This document shows positions 31,209 to 39,002 of a DNA stretch of 64,000 nt, piece by piece (within the stretch, counting starts at the first letter, position 1; every line of letters starts with the position of its first letter). The notes below the pieces were generated by a model. That model was not told the origin of the DNA. It searched no databases and was given only the letters and a program-made list of their open reading frames with translations. Location of the stretch: assembly GCA_030538605.1 (NCBI GenBank), contig JAUNTQ010000003.1, positions 1 to 64,000 of the forward strand, given 5' to 3'. The stretch is from Pseudomonadota bacterium. Its GTDB lineage: Bacteria; Pseudomonadota; Gammaproteobacteria; Burkholderiales; Burkholderiaceae_C. The translations under genes were made by a program, and so were the position numbers.

Positions 31209-31549
31209 CCCTGACCTGCTTCATCCGCTACGAGATCGACCCTTTTCAGCAAGACGCCTTCCGCCAGTACGCCGAGAACTGGGGCCGCATCATCCCGCGC
31301 TGCGGCGGGCACCTGGTCGGCTACTGGCTGCCGCACGAAGGCAGCAACTTTGAAGCCTGGGGCCTCATCAGCTTCGATTCGCTCGCCGCCTACGAAGCCT
31401 ACCGCGCCCGCCTGCGCGCTGATGCCGAAGGCGCGCGCAACTTCGCCTGGGCGCAGGAAAAGCGCTTCATCCTGAAAGAAGAGCGCCGCTTTCTGCAAGG
31501 CGTGGCGGGCACGCTGAACCAAGCCGCACAGCCACAATCGCCGCCATGA
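31205..31549 (+). CDS. NIPSNAP family protein
   Basis: 114 residues of the ferredoxin-like dimeric barrel: [20 protein letters not shown], then [21 protein letters not shown] and [19 protein letters not shown]. The family function is poorly defined. It overlaps the ABM gene at its start and the ArsR-like gene at its stop (4 nt each), so the three form a tightly coupled unit. Confidence 0.82.
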   Translation: MTLTCFIRYEIDPFQQDAFRQYAENWGRIIPRCGGHLVGYWLPHEGSNFEAWGLISFDSLAAYEAYRARLRADAEGARNFAWAQEKRFILKEERRFLQGVAGTLNQAAQPQSPP

Positions 31550-32231
31550 ACTCACCCGAACCGCGCTTTGCCCGCATCGCCGCCCTGCTGGCCGACCCCA
31601 CGCGCGCGCGCATGCTGGCGCTGCTGCTGCCTGGCGAATCGCGCACAGCGGGCGAGCTGGCGCGCGCGGCGGGCATCACGCCGCAGGCGGCCACGTCGCA
31701 GCTGGCGCAATTGGCGCAAGCGGGCCTGCTCAGCGTGCGCGCCCAGGGCCGCCACAAATACTTGGCCCTGGCCGACGCCGACGTGGCGCACGCGCTGGAG
31801 GCGCTGGCGCTGGTGGCCGAGCGCGACGCGGTCGCCACGCGCTGGCACCGCCCGGCCTATGCGCCGCTGAAGCACGCGCGGCGCTGCTACGGCCATTTGG
31901 CGGGCGAGCTGGGCGTGGCGCAGCTTCACATGCTGCTGGCGCGCGGGCTGCTGGCCGAAGGCGATGCGGGCTTTGCGCTGACCGATGCCGGCACGCAGTG
32001 GCTGGCGCAACTGGGCGTGCCCGCGCCTGCCCCACCTCAGCCACGCGCGGGCGGCTGGCTTACCGCTGCATGGACTGGTCCGAGCGGCAAGACCACCTGG
32101 CCGGCACGCTGGCCAAGGCGCTGCTTGAGCACTGCATGCAGCGCGGCTGGCTGCGCACCGACGCCAGCAGCCGCGCGCTGCACGTCACGCCCGCGGGCCA
32201 GGCGCATTGGCTGCCGCTGCTGCGGGTGTAG
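31546..32231 (+). pseudogene. ArsR-family transcriptional regulator, frameshifted
   Basis: The first frame encodes a normal winged-helix regulator: PRFARIAALLADPTRARMLA, TAGELARAAGITPQAATSQL, then RGLLAEGDAGFALTDAGTQW. After about 32010-32045 the family C-terminus continues one frame back: RLAYRCMDWSERQDHLAG through ALHVTPAGQAHWLPLLRV, stop at 32229-32231. The first frame itself runs on to 32259 as arginine/cysteine-rich nonsense. A one-base loss, perhaps in the CCCC run near 32030, would explain it. The DNA-binding part is intact, so partial function is possible. It could also be a sequencing error. Confidence 0.72.
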
Positions 32232-32266
32232 CCCAGCAGACGTCGGGGCGGCGCGGTGATACGTGG

Positions 32267-35200
32267 TCAATGAAAGTCGCGGCTGCTCGTCAAACCGGCA
32301 ATGCGCCCCAGCAGCGGCGTGAGATCGACAAAACGCCGGGCGATCAGGTGGCGCACGTGGCCGCCGCTGTCCTTGTCGCGCTGCCATTCGCCCTGCACCG
32401 CCAGCAGGCGCGCGCGCAGCAGGGCGTTGCGCTGGTCTTCGTCGGCGCGCGCGCTTTTCCAGACGATGACGTTGACGGGGCCGGTTTCGTCTTCCAGCGT
32501 GACGAAGATGGTGCCCTTGGCCGTGCCCGGCTGCTGGCGGCCGATGACGATGCCGCAGGCACGCACGGGTTGACCGTGGGGTGTGGCGCTCAATTGCGCT
32601 GCGCTCAGGCAGCGCCAGCGTTCCAGGCGCGGGCGCAGCAGCGCGACCGGGTGGCGTCGCAGCGTCAGGCCCAGCGCGGCGTAGTCATGCACGATCTCCT
32701 CGCCCTCCGGCGCGGCGGGCAGATCGAGGGGCGCTTCGTCGATGGGCGCATTGCGCAGCAGCGCGGGCGCAGCCTTGAGCGCCGCGCTTTGCCACACCTG
32801 CTGGCGGCGGTGGCCCGACAGGCTCATCAGCGCGTCGGCAGCGGCCAGCGCGTTCAGCTCGCCCGTGTCCAGGCCCGCGCGGCGCGCCAGGTCATCGACG
32901 CTGGCAAACGCAGCTTCAGCGCGCGCGGCCTCGATGCGGCGCGCGCTGGCTTCGGGCAGGCTCTGCACCAGCCGCAGGCCCAGGCGGACGGCGGGGCGAG
33001 GGATGTTTTCTATTGTTTTAATAGCTTCTTGCGTTTGCTGGGCGGGAGCCGATGGCTGATTTGGCTTGAAATCACTGAACGGATCCGGCTCCTTGCCCAT
33101 GGGGCGGGCCAGCGGAAAATCGTGATCTGACCCCAATTTTTCATCTGACCCCAATTTTTCCAGCGTGCAGTCCCAGCCGCTCGCCCCTACGTCCGGCGGC
33201 AGCACGGCAACGCCGTGGCGGCGGGCGTCTTGCACGAGTTGGGCGGGGCCGTAAAAGCCCATGGGTTGCGAGTTGAGCATGGCGGCTAAAAAAGCTTCGG
33301 GTTCGTGGCATTTGAGCCAGCAGCTTTCGTAGGCGATCAGGGCGAAGCTGTAGGCGTGGCTTTCGGGAAAGCCGTATTCGCCAAAGCCCTTGATCTGCTC
33401 GAAGATGCGTTCGGCAAAGGCCGGCTGGTAGCCGTTGCGCAGCATGCCGGTGATGAGCCTGTCGCGGTGCGGCTCCAGGCCGCCTTTTTTCTTCCATGCG
33501 GCCATGTCGCGGCGCAGGCGGTCGGCGCCTTCGGCGCTGTAGTCGGCGGCAATCATCGCCAGCTCCATCACCTGCTCCTGAAAGATGGGCACGCCCAGCG
33601 TGCGCGCCAGCGCCTTGGCCAGGCGCGGCGGCTGGCCGGGCACGTCGTGCGCCGAGCGTTCGTAGTTGATCGGCTGACCGCGCCGCGCCCGCTCGCGCGC
33701 CTTCAGGTACGGGTGCACCATGCCGCCGCTGATGGGGCCGGGCCGCACGATGGCGACTTCGACCACCAGGTCGTAAAAGCGCGCGGGCTTCAGGCGCGGC
33801 AGCATGCTCATCTGCGCGCGGCTTTCGATCTGGAAGGTGCCCACGGTGTCGGCGCGCTGGATCATGGCGTAGGTGGCGGCGTCTTCGCGCGGAATGTCCT
33901 GCCGCGTCATGGGCGCGCCGCGCCGCGCGCCGACCAGTGCCAGGCAGCGGCGCATGGCGGTCAGCATGCCCAGGGCCAGCACGTCCACCTTGAGCATGCC
34001 CAGCGCTTCCAGGTCGTCTTTTTCCCACTGGATGACGCGCCGCTCGGGCATGGCCGCGTTTTCGATGGGCACTAGGCGCGTGAGGGGCGATTCGGTCAGC
34101 ACGAAGCCGCCCACGTGCTGGCTGAGGTGGCGCGGGCGGCCCTTGAGCTGGCGCGCCATCTCCAGCCACAGGCGGGCCTGCGCGTCGCCCACGGGCACGC
34201 CGAGCGACGCGGCCAGATCGCTCAGGCGGTGTTCGGCCAGGCCGTCGTCGAACCAGTGGTGGTCTTTGGCGAAGGCGTCGATCAGCTGGTCGGGCACGCC
34301 CAGCGCCATGCCGGCGGCGCGCAGGGCGCTGCGGGTTCGGTAGCAGATGACGGTGGCGGCCAGCGCGGCGCGGTCGTGGCCGTATTTGGCGTAGATGTAC
34401 TGGATGACTTCTTCGCGCCGCTCGTGCTCGAAATCGACGTCGATGTCGGGCGGCTCGTGCTGGCGCGCGCGGCTGATGAAGCGCTCCAGCAGCGGGTTGG
34501 AAAAGCGCGGGTCGGCCTCGGTAATCCCTAAGCAGTAGCACACCACCGAGTTGGCTGCCGAGCCGCGCCCCTGGCACAGAATGCCCTGCTGCCGCGCCCA
34601 GCGCACGATGTCGTGTACGGTGAGGAAGAACATCTCGTAGCGGCATTCGGCGATCAGCGCCAGCTCCTTGTCGATGAAGGCCTGGATGGGCGCGGGCACG
34701 CCTTCGGCAAAGCGCCAGACGGCGCCTTCGCGCGTGAGCCGCGCCAGGGTTTCGGTGGGCGTGAGGCCCGGCAGCACACTTTCTTGCGGGTAGTTGTATT
34801 GCACCTCCTCCAGCCTGAAAGTGCAGCGCGCGGCCAGGCCCAGCGTGGCGGCCAGCAGCTCGGGCGGGTAGATGTGCGCAAGCCGCTCGCGCGGGCGCAG
34901 GTGGCGCTCGGCGTTGGGCTGCAAGGCAAAGCCGCATTCGGCCACCGGCTGGCCCACGCGAATGGCGGTGAGCACGTCGTGCAGGCGCTTGGCGCGGCGC
35001 ACGTGCATCTGCACGTCGCCCGCAGCGGCCAGCGGCCAGCCGGTGGCCGCCGACAAGGCGCGCAGGCGTTCAAGCCACAGCGCATCGTCAACGTCGGCGT
35101 GCAGTTCGGCCAGCAGGGTGATGCTTGAATGAAAACCGCCTTTTGCGCAGTCTGGTCGTGCGCAAGCAGATATCTTTTCAATAGCATCCGGGGTGCTTCG

Positions 35201-35710
35201 GCACGGCGCCCACAACAGTGCGCAGGCGCGCAGCGCGGCCAGGGCGTCGGCCAGCGGCGGCAGCGCGTAGCGGCCCTTGGGCGCGGCGCCGCGGCAGGCG
35301 CTGATGAAGGCGCACAAGTCGCCCCAGCTCGCCAGGTCGCGCGCCAGCGCCACCAGCGTGCCCTGGCCTTCGAAGCGGAATTCGCTGCCGTACACCAGGT
35401 GCAGCGGTTCGGGCGCGGGGTGATCTTGCGCATTCGGCAGCCCGGCCTTCAGCTCGCCCAGCGCCTTCCAGGCCTGCACCACGCCGGCGACCGAGCATTC
35501 GTCGGTGATCGCCAGCGCCGCATAGCCCAGCGCGTGCGCGCAGCGCACCAGCTCTTCAGGGCTGCTGGCGCCGCGCTGAAAGCTGAAGTGGGTGAGGCAG
35601 TGCAGCTCGGCATAGGCGGGCGGCGCGACCGCCGTGCGCGAAGGGCGGGGCAGCCGGTGGATGGTGGCGCCGGGCGCGAGGGCGGGGGCGGTTTTCGTCG
35701 GCTCAGGCAT
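32267..35710 (-). CDS. dnaE2: Error-prone DNA polymerase DnaE2 with repeat-derived insertions
   Basis: SOS-induced translesion polymerase of the C family, 1147 residues. The PHP domain begins AYAELHCLTHFSFQRGASSP; the polymerase active site is PPDIDVDFEHERRE; an OB-fold domain lies near the C-terminus. The start MPEPTKTAPALAPG overlaps imuB by 8 nt. Two segments look foreign. At about residues 175-193, DAIEKISACARPDCAKGG comes from a family B-like repeat. At about 849-902, a ~54-residue block after GWDCTLE and before AVRLGLRL is made from a GGGGTCAGAT tandem plus a family B copy. All are in frame, so the enzyme may still work. Confidence 0.93.
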   Translation of the reverse strand: MPEPTKTAPALAPGATIHRLPRPSRTAVAPPAYAELHCLTHFSFQRGASSPEELVRCAHALGYAALAITDECSVAGVVQAWKALGELKAGLPNAQDHPAPEPLHLVYGSEFRFEGQGTLVALARDLASWGDLCAFISACRGAAPKGRYALPPLADALAALRACALLWAPCRSTPDAIEKISACARPDCAKGGFHSSITLLAELHADVDDALWLERLRALSAATGWPLAAAGDVQMHVRRAKRLHDVLTAIRVGQPVAECGFALQPNAERHLRPRERLAHIYPPELLAATLGLAARCTFRLEEVQYNYPQESVLPGLTPTETLARLTREGAVWRFAEGVPAPIQAFIDKELALIAECRYEMFFLTVHDIVRWARQQGILCQGRGSAANSVVCYCLGITEADPRFSNPLLERFISRARQHEPPDIDVDFEHERREEVIQYIYAKYGHDRAALAATVICYRTRSALRAAGMALGVPDQLIDAFAKDHHWFDDGLAEHRLSDLAASLGVPVGDAQARLWLEMARQLKGRPRHLSQHVGGFVLTESPLTRLVPIENAAMPERRVIQWEKDDLEALGMLKVDVLALGMLTAMRRCLALVGARRGAPMTRQDIPREDAATYAMIQRADTVGTFQIESRAQMSMLPRLKPARFYDLVVEVAIVRPGPISGGMVHPYLKARERARRGQPINYERSAHDVPGQPPRLAKALARTLGVPIFQEQVMELAMIAADYSAEGADRLRRDMAAWKKKGGLEPHRDRLITGMLRNGYQPAFAERIFEQIKGFGEYGFPESHAYSFALIAYESCWLKCHEPEAFLAAMLNSQPMGFYGPAQLVQDARRHGVAVLPPDVGASGWDCTLEKLGSDEKLGSDHDFPLARPMGKEPDPFSDFKPNQPSAPAQQTQEAIKTIENIPRPAVRLGLRLVQSLPEASARRIEAARAEAAFASVDDLARRAGLDTGELNALAAADALMSLSGHRRQQVWQSAALKAAPALLRNAPIDEAPLDLPAAPEGEEIVHDYAALGLTLRRHPVALLRPRLERWRCLSAAQLSATPHGQPVRACGIVIGRQQPGTAKGTIFVTLEDETGPVNVIVWKSARADEDQRNALLRARLLAVQGEWQRDKDSGGHVRHLIARRFVDLTPLLGRIAGLTSSRDFH
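33016..33071. repeat. Family B repeat embedded in dnaE2 (C-terminal insertion)
   Basis: The plus strand reads TTTTAATAGCTTCTTGCG and ends ATTTGGCTTGAAA. Its 56 bp align end to end with the copies in hpnC (54 bp) and the efflux adaptor (58 bp). On the dnaE2 strand it encodes QQTQEAIKTIEN, close to the QAQEATENV encoded in the adaptor. Confidence 0.7.
33125..33163. repeat. Tandem AAATTGGGGTCAGAT repeat inside dnaE2
   Basis: On the coding strand AAATTGGGGTCAGATG is followed by AAAAATTGGGGTCAGATC and then ACGATTTTCC, giving KLGSD-E-KLGSD-HDF. From memory, AAATTGGGGTCAGA...GATTTTC motifs are often seen next to REP-associated Y1 transposases, but no such gene is present here. Confidence 0.65.
35131..35183. 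repeat. Family B-like repeat embedded in dnaE2 (N-terminal insertion)
   Basis: Read on the dnaE2 strand: CTATTGAAAAGATATCTGCT then TGCGCACGACCAGACTGCGC then AAAAGGCGGTTTTC. It carries the CTGCTTGCGCACG core shared with families A and B. It encodes AIEKISACARPDCAKGGF in the PHP-domain region, which normal DnaE2 proteins lack. Confidence 0.55.
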
Positions 35711-37061
35711 ACAGGCCTTGCAGGAACCAGCGCGGCGCGGCATCAGCGCCATCGCCATGCTGGGCCGAGGTGGCGCGCTCGCGGTACACCCACAGCAGTT
35801 CGGCCGCGGGGTTCTGGGCGATGTAGTAGTCGCGCGCGGCGGCGCAGGTCGCGGGCACCGCATCGTCGGGCCACCAGCCGGTTTCGATGCGGCGCGGGCC
35901 GGCCAGCAGGCGCAGCGGGCCGTGGTGGCAGGGCTGGCCGTCCGCCTGCACGGCCAGCGGCAGCGGCTCGCGCAGCAGCCAGGTGGGGGCCAGGGCGTCG
36001 GGCAGGTGGGTTTGCGCGCTCGCTGGCAACGAAGACGTCCGACCGGGCACCGCCGCCCGCCAGCCCTGCCGGCATTCGGGCCGATGGTCGGGGCGCAGCA
36101 CGGGCACGCGCAGGCTGCCTGCGCCCAGGCGCGCGCCCACGCGCTCGATGAACACGTGCAGCGGCTCGCCGCGCGGCTGGTCTTCGGGCAGAAAGCTGGC
36201 ACTGTCCGGCTGCCACGGCGCCGTTTGCAGCACGCGCAGGCGGATGGCGCGCGCGGGCGCTTGCAGCGCGGTGCGCGCCAGGCGCTCGGCCAGCAGGCGC
36301 TGGATGTGGGCCATGGCCTGCACGGGTTCGGCCGTGCGCAGCGTCAGCCCCCCTTCAGGCGGCAGCGCGTGGCCGTTCAGGCGGCGCTGATCGAAGGTCC
36401 ACGCCAGCGCCAGCGCCAGCACGCCCTGCTGGCGCGCGGCCAGCCACAGTTGCAGCGCGTGCAGCAGGCGGCGCGCCGACCACAGCAGCGCGGGGGCCGA
36501 ATCGGCGCGTTCGGGCAAATCCAGCGCCTGCTCGAAACGGTCGGGCAGCGTGGCCCACGCATACACGTCTGGCGCGCGGCCCAGGGCCACGTCGAGCGCG
36601 CGGCCCAGCGCCGGGCCGAAGCGCCGCGCCAGCCCGGCGCGCGGCAGCGCATCGACGTCGCCCCAGGTGCGGCAGCCCAGGCGCGCCAGCAGCGGCAGGT
36701 GCGCCCGCGCGGCGCCGAGGGTGTGCAGGGGCAGATCGGCCGGCGCGGGCCAGCGCGGGTGGACGGCGGCGTCAACACCCTGCGCCATGTACCAGCGCAG
36801 CCGCGCCAGCGCTACCATACTGGTAGCTGCCCGCGCTTGTTGTGCCTGGTCTGGTGCCGGATTTGACTGCAAAACCCGCGCCAACAACGCGCGCCGTCCC
36901 CCCCACAGGCGTTCGCAGGCCGAGACTTCCATCAGCAGCGCCTCGTCCACCCAGGCCACGCGCGGCGTGAAGGCCAGCGCCCACCAGGCCAGCGCCTCGC
37001 GCGAAGGCAGCGGCTCGCCCGCCGCGTCAGGCGGCGACCAGTGCAGTGCCAGCCAGTGCAT
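35703..37061 (-). CDS. imuB: ImuB, inactive Y-family polymerase homologue
   Basis: 452 residues, partner of DnaE2 in SOS mutagenesis; it couples the polymerase to the beta clamp. The fold is Y-family (VAWVDEALLMEVSACERLWG, LGCRTWGDVDALPRAGLARR), but the N-terminal DxD of active polymerases is replaced by LALHWSPP, as expected for ImuB. The start at 37061 has GGAAGGAGGG upstream. It overlaps imuA by 35 nt and dnaE2 by 8 nt, so the three are one operon. Confidence 0.9.
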   Translation of the reverse strand: MHWLALHWSPPDAAGEPLPSREALAWWALAFTPRVAWVDEALLMEVSACERLWGGRRALLARVLQSNPAPDQAQQARAATSMVALARLRWYMAQGVDAAVHPRWPAPADLPLHTLGAARAHLPLLARLGCRTWGDVDALPRAGLARRFGPALGRALDVALGRAPDVYAWATLPDRFEQALDLPERADSAPALLWSARRLLHALQLWLAARQQGVLALALAWTFDQRRLNGHALPPEGGLTLRTAEPVQAMAHIQRLLAERLARTALQAPARAIRLRVLQTAPWQPDSASFLPEDQPRGEPLHVFIERVGARLGAGSLRVPVLRPDHRPECRQGWRAAVPGRTSSLPASAQTHLPDALAPTWLLREPLPLAVQADGQPCHHGPLRLLAGPRRIETGWWPDDAVPATCAAARDYYIAQNPAAELLWVYRERATSAQHGDGADAAPRWFLQGLYA

Positions 37062-37842
37062 GGCCGCCCTCCTTCCCGCCATGAATGGGCACCACGCCGC
37101 CGGGCAGCCGGCCCTGCCCCCACGCCGCCCGCAGCACGGCACCCACCGCCTCGCTGCACGCGGGCAGCCACAGCGGCGTGGCCAAAGGCGGGCCGCGCCG
37201 CTTGAGCAGGTCGATGCGCAAGGGCGGCACGGGGCCAGGCATGGCGCCTTCATCCGCCCTTGTGTCCACCAGCTTCAGGCGCGGCCCGCTCGGCGCGGGG
37301 CGGCCCACGCGCAGCCGCACGCGCGCGGGCGTGGCGGCGTCGGCCCCGCGCTCCGGCCGCAGCACGAACAGCAGTGCGCCGGTCTGCGCGGCGGCCTGTT
37401 GCAGGCGGCGCAGCTCGGCCACGCGCACGCGCGGCAGCCAGGCGGCAACGGCGGCCACGTCCTGGCAGCGCAGGGCCTGCTCGCTGGCCCAGGCCTGCGC
37501 GGCGGGCGTGTCGGCGGCCAGCCACAGCAGCCGCTGCGCGGGCACGCCCGCTGCCGCCAGGGCGGGCGCATACGGCGCGTGCGGCGGGTTGACCAGCACC
37601 ACCGTGCCCGAGCGCGCGCGGTGCGCCAAGGCAGGCAGCAGCAGCGGCCACACGGTGGCCGCAGGCGCGGCTTGCAGCAGCTCGATCAGCACGCCCAGCG
37701 GCCAGCCACTGCCGGGCAGTTCGGCGTCCAGCGCGGCATGGCCGGTGGGCACCACACCCGCTGCGGCCGCACCCAGCGCATCGGCCGACCACACGCCGTG
37801 CAGCGCGGCATCGGCCAGCGAAAAAAAAGGCAAGGCACCCAT
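37027..37842 (-). CDS. imuA: ImuA, RecA/SulA-like SOS mutagenesis protein
   Basis: 271 residues. RecA-like fold with PTGHAALDAELPGSGWPLGV near residues 32-51 and the strand LIELLQ; no normal Walker A. It is the first gene of the imuA-imuB-dnaE2 cassette and lies 21 nt from a LexA box. It is required for damage-induced mutagenesis in related systems. The start MGALPFFSLADAALHGVWSA follows the operator directly. Confidence 0.88.
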   Translation of the reverse strand: MGALPFFSLADAALHGVWSADALGAAAAGVVPTGHAALDAELPGSGWPLGVLIELLQAAPAATVWPLLLPALAHRARSGTVVLVNPPHAPYAPALAAAGVPAQRLLWLAADTPAAQAWASEQALRCQDVAAVAAWLPRVRVAELRRLQQAAAQTGALLFVLRPERGADAATPARVRLRVGRPAPSGPRLKLVDTRADEGAMPGPVPPLRIDLLKRRGPPLATPLWLPACSEAVGAVLRAAWGQGRLPGGVVPIHGGKEGGHALAGTALVAA

Positions 37843-37862
37843 GGCAAAGCATCTGAAAATAA

Positions 37863-37878
37863 CTGGCTGTTTATACAG
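37863..37878 (-). promoter_or_regulatory. LexA (SOS) box upstream of imuA-imuB-dnaE2
   Basis: CTG-N10-CAG (CTGGCTGTTTATACAG), flanked by AA and TT, matches the proteobacterial LexA consensus in its conserved triplets and 16-nt length. It lies 21 nt before the imuA ATG, where bound LexA would block transcription until DNA damage. Confidence 0.75.
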
Positions 37879-38075
37879 TTATTTTGGGTGTTTTGCCACC
37901 TGCGCGCAAACGGTTTCCGGGTCCACGCCGGGCGCAGGAAAGGGCCGGTGTCAGGCTTGGCGCGGTCATCGCGCGAGGCTTGAAACCCTATGCACGGCAA
38001 CAGCTTAGCGCTGCTTCTGCCGTCTGCATCGGAGACGGCGTTGTGGACCGGGAGCCGTCAAGACGGGCCAGAAAA

Positions 38076-38831
38076 TCAGGCGGTAAAGCCGCCATTGACG
38101 TCGATGACCGAGCCCGTGATGAAGGCCGCACCCGGACCGGCAAGGAACACGATGGCGGCGACGACTTCCTCAACGGCCGCGTAGCGCTGGATGGCGTGCG
38201 ATTCCATGATGATCGGGGGCAGCTTTCCCTTCGACCCCGCCGCCATGTCCGTGTCCATCAGGCCGGCCTGCACGACGTTGACCGTGATGCGGCGGGCACC
38301 GAGGTCGCGGGCGGCGCCCTTGCTGTATCCGACGATGGCAGCCTTGGTGGCCGCATAGTCCGTCGTACCCGGGAAGGCGACGCGCGTCCCGAGCCCCGAG
38401 CCGACCGAAATGATCCGCCCGCCTTCGGGCAATACCTTCACAGCGGCACGGATGTTCGCAATCACGCCCATCGTGTTGATGAGTCACTGCCGATCCATCG
38501 CCGCATTGTCGATGTCGGGTGCGTCGATGGTCTTGCCCTGCCACGCGACCGCCGCGTTGTTGACCAGGATGTCCAGCTTGCCCAGACGCTCCACCACTTC
38601 ACGCACAAGCGGCTCCGATGCAGCGGGGTCGCCTTGATCGGCCTTGACGGCAATGGCGCGCACGCCTTGGGCTTCGAGCCGTTGCACGACAGCCAGCGCC
38701 TTCTCCTCCGACGAGACATAGCTGATGGCGACGTCTGCGCCCTCTTCGGCCAGGGCGACGGCCGTGGCGGCGCCGAGGCCACGCGATCCGCCGGTGACAA
38801 GGGCCACTTTTCCAGTGAGTTGCTTGCGCAT
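38076..38831 (-). pseudogene. SDR oxidoreductase interrupted by an in-frame TGA
   Basis: Short-chain dehydrogenase of about 250 residues if read through. The first part has the NAD(P) motif VTGGSRGLGAATAV and NNAA (ILVNNAAVAWQG). The second has the catalytic YxxxK in DYAATKAAIVGYSKG and a normal C-terminus, AFITGSVIDVNGG. Both halves are in the same frame. They are separated by TGA at 38484-38486 after NAAMDRQ and before LINTMGVIANIRAA, where relatives usually have Trp or another residue. The start MRKQLTGKVALVTGG is at 38831. The nearest kin are quinone/3-oxoacyl-ACP reductase-like SDRs. Confidence 0.82.
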
Positions 38832-38945
38832 TGCATGCTCCTGTGCGCGAGTAAAGCACATGCTGACAAGCCGGCCTTCGGCGACAGCGCAGCAGCTCCA
38901 CCGCCCATGTCGGACCAGCGGACGACCGGGCGGGAGCCGTCATGC

Positions 38946-38980
38946 AACAAAAAGCCCCGCGCCTGTCGGCAGCGGGGCTT
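38946..38980 (-). terminator. Intrinsic terminator after acnB
   Basis: Minus strand: AAGCCCCGC, an 11-nt loop, then GCGGGGCTT followed by TTTTGTT. A 9-bp GC-rich stem plus U-run, 22 nt past the acnB stop codon. Confidence 0.85.
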
Positions 38981-39002
38981 GGGAGTCAGCCGGTCAGGCG
39001 GC

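Noticed and set aside
38484..38486. TGA as a selenocysteine codon in the SDR gene
   Set aside because: No SECIS-like hairpin or selenocysteine genes were seen, and SDR enzymes are not known selenoproteins at this position. Nonsense mutation is simpler.
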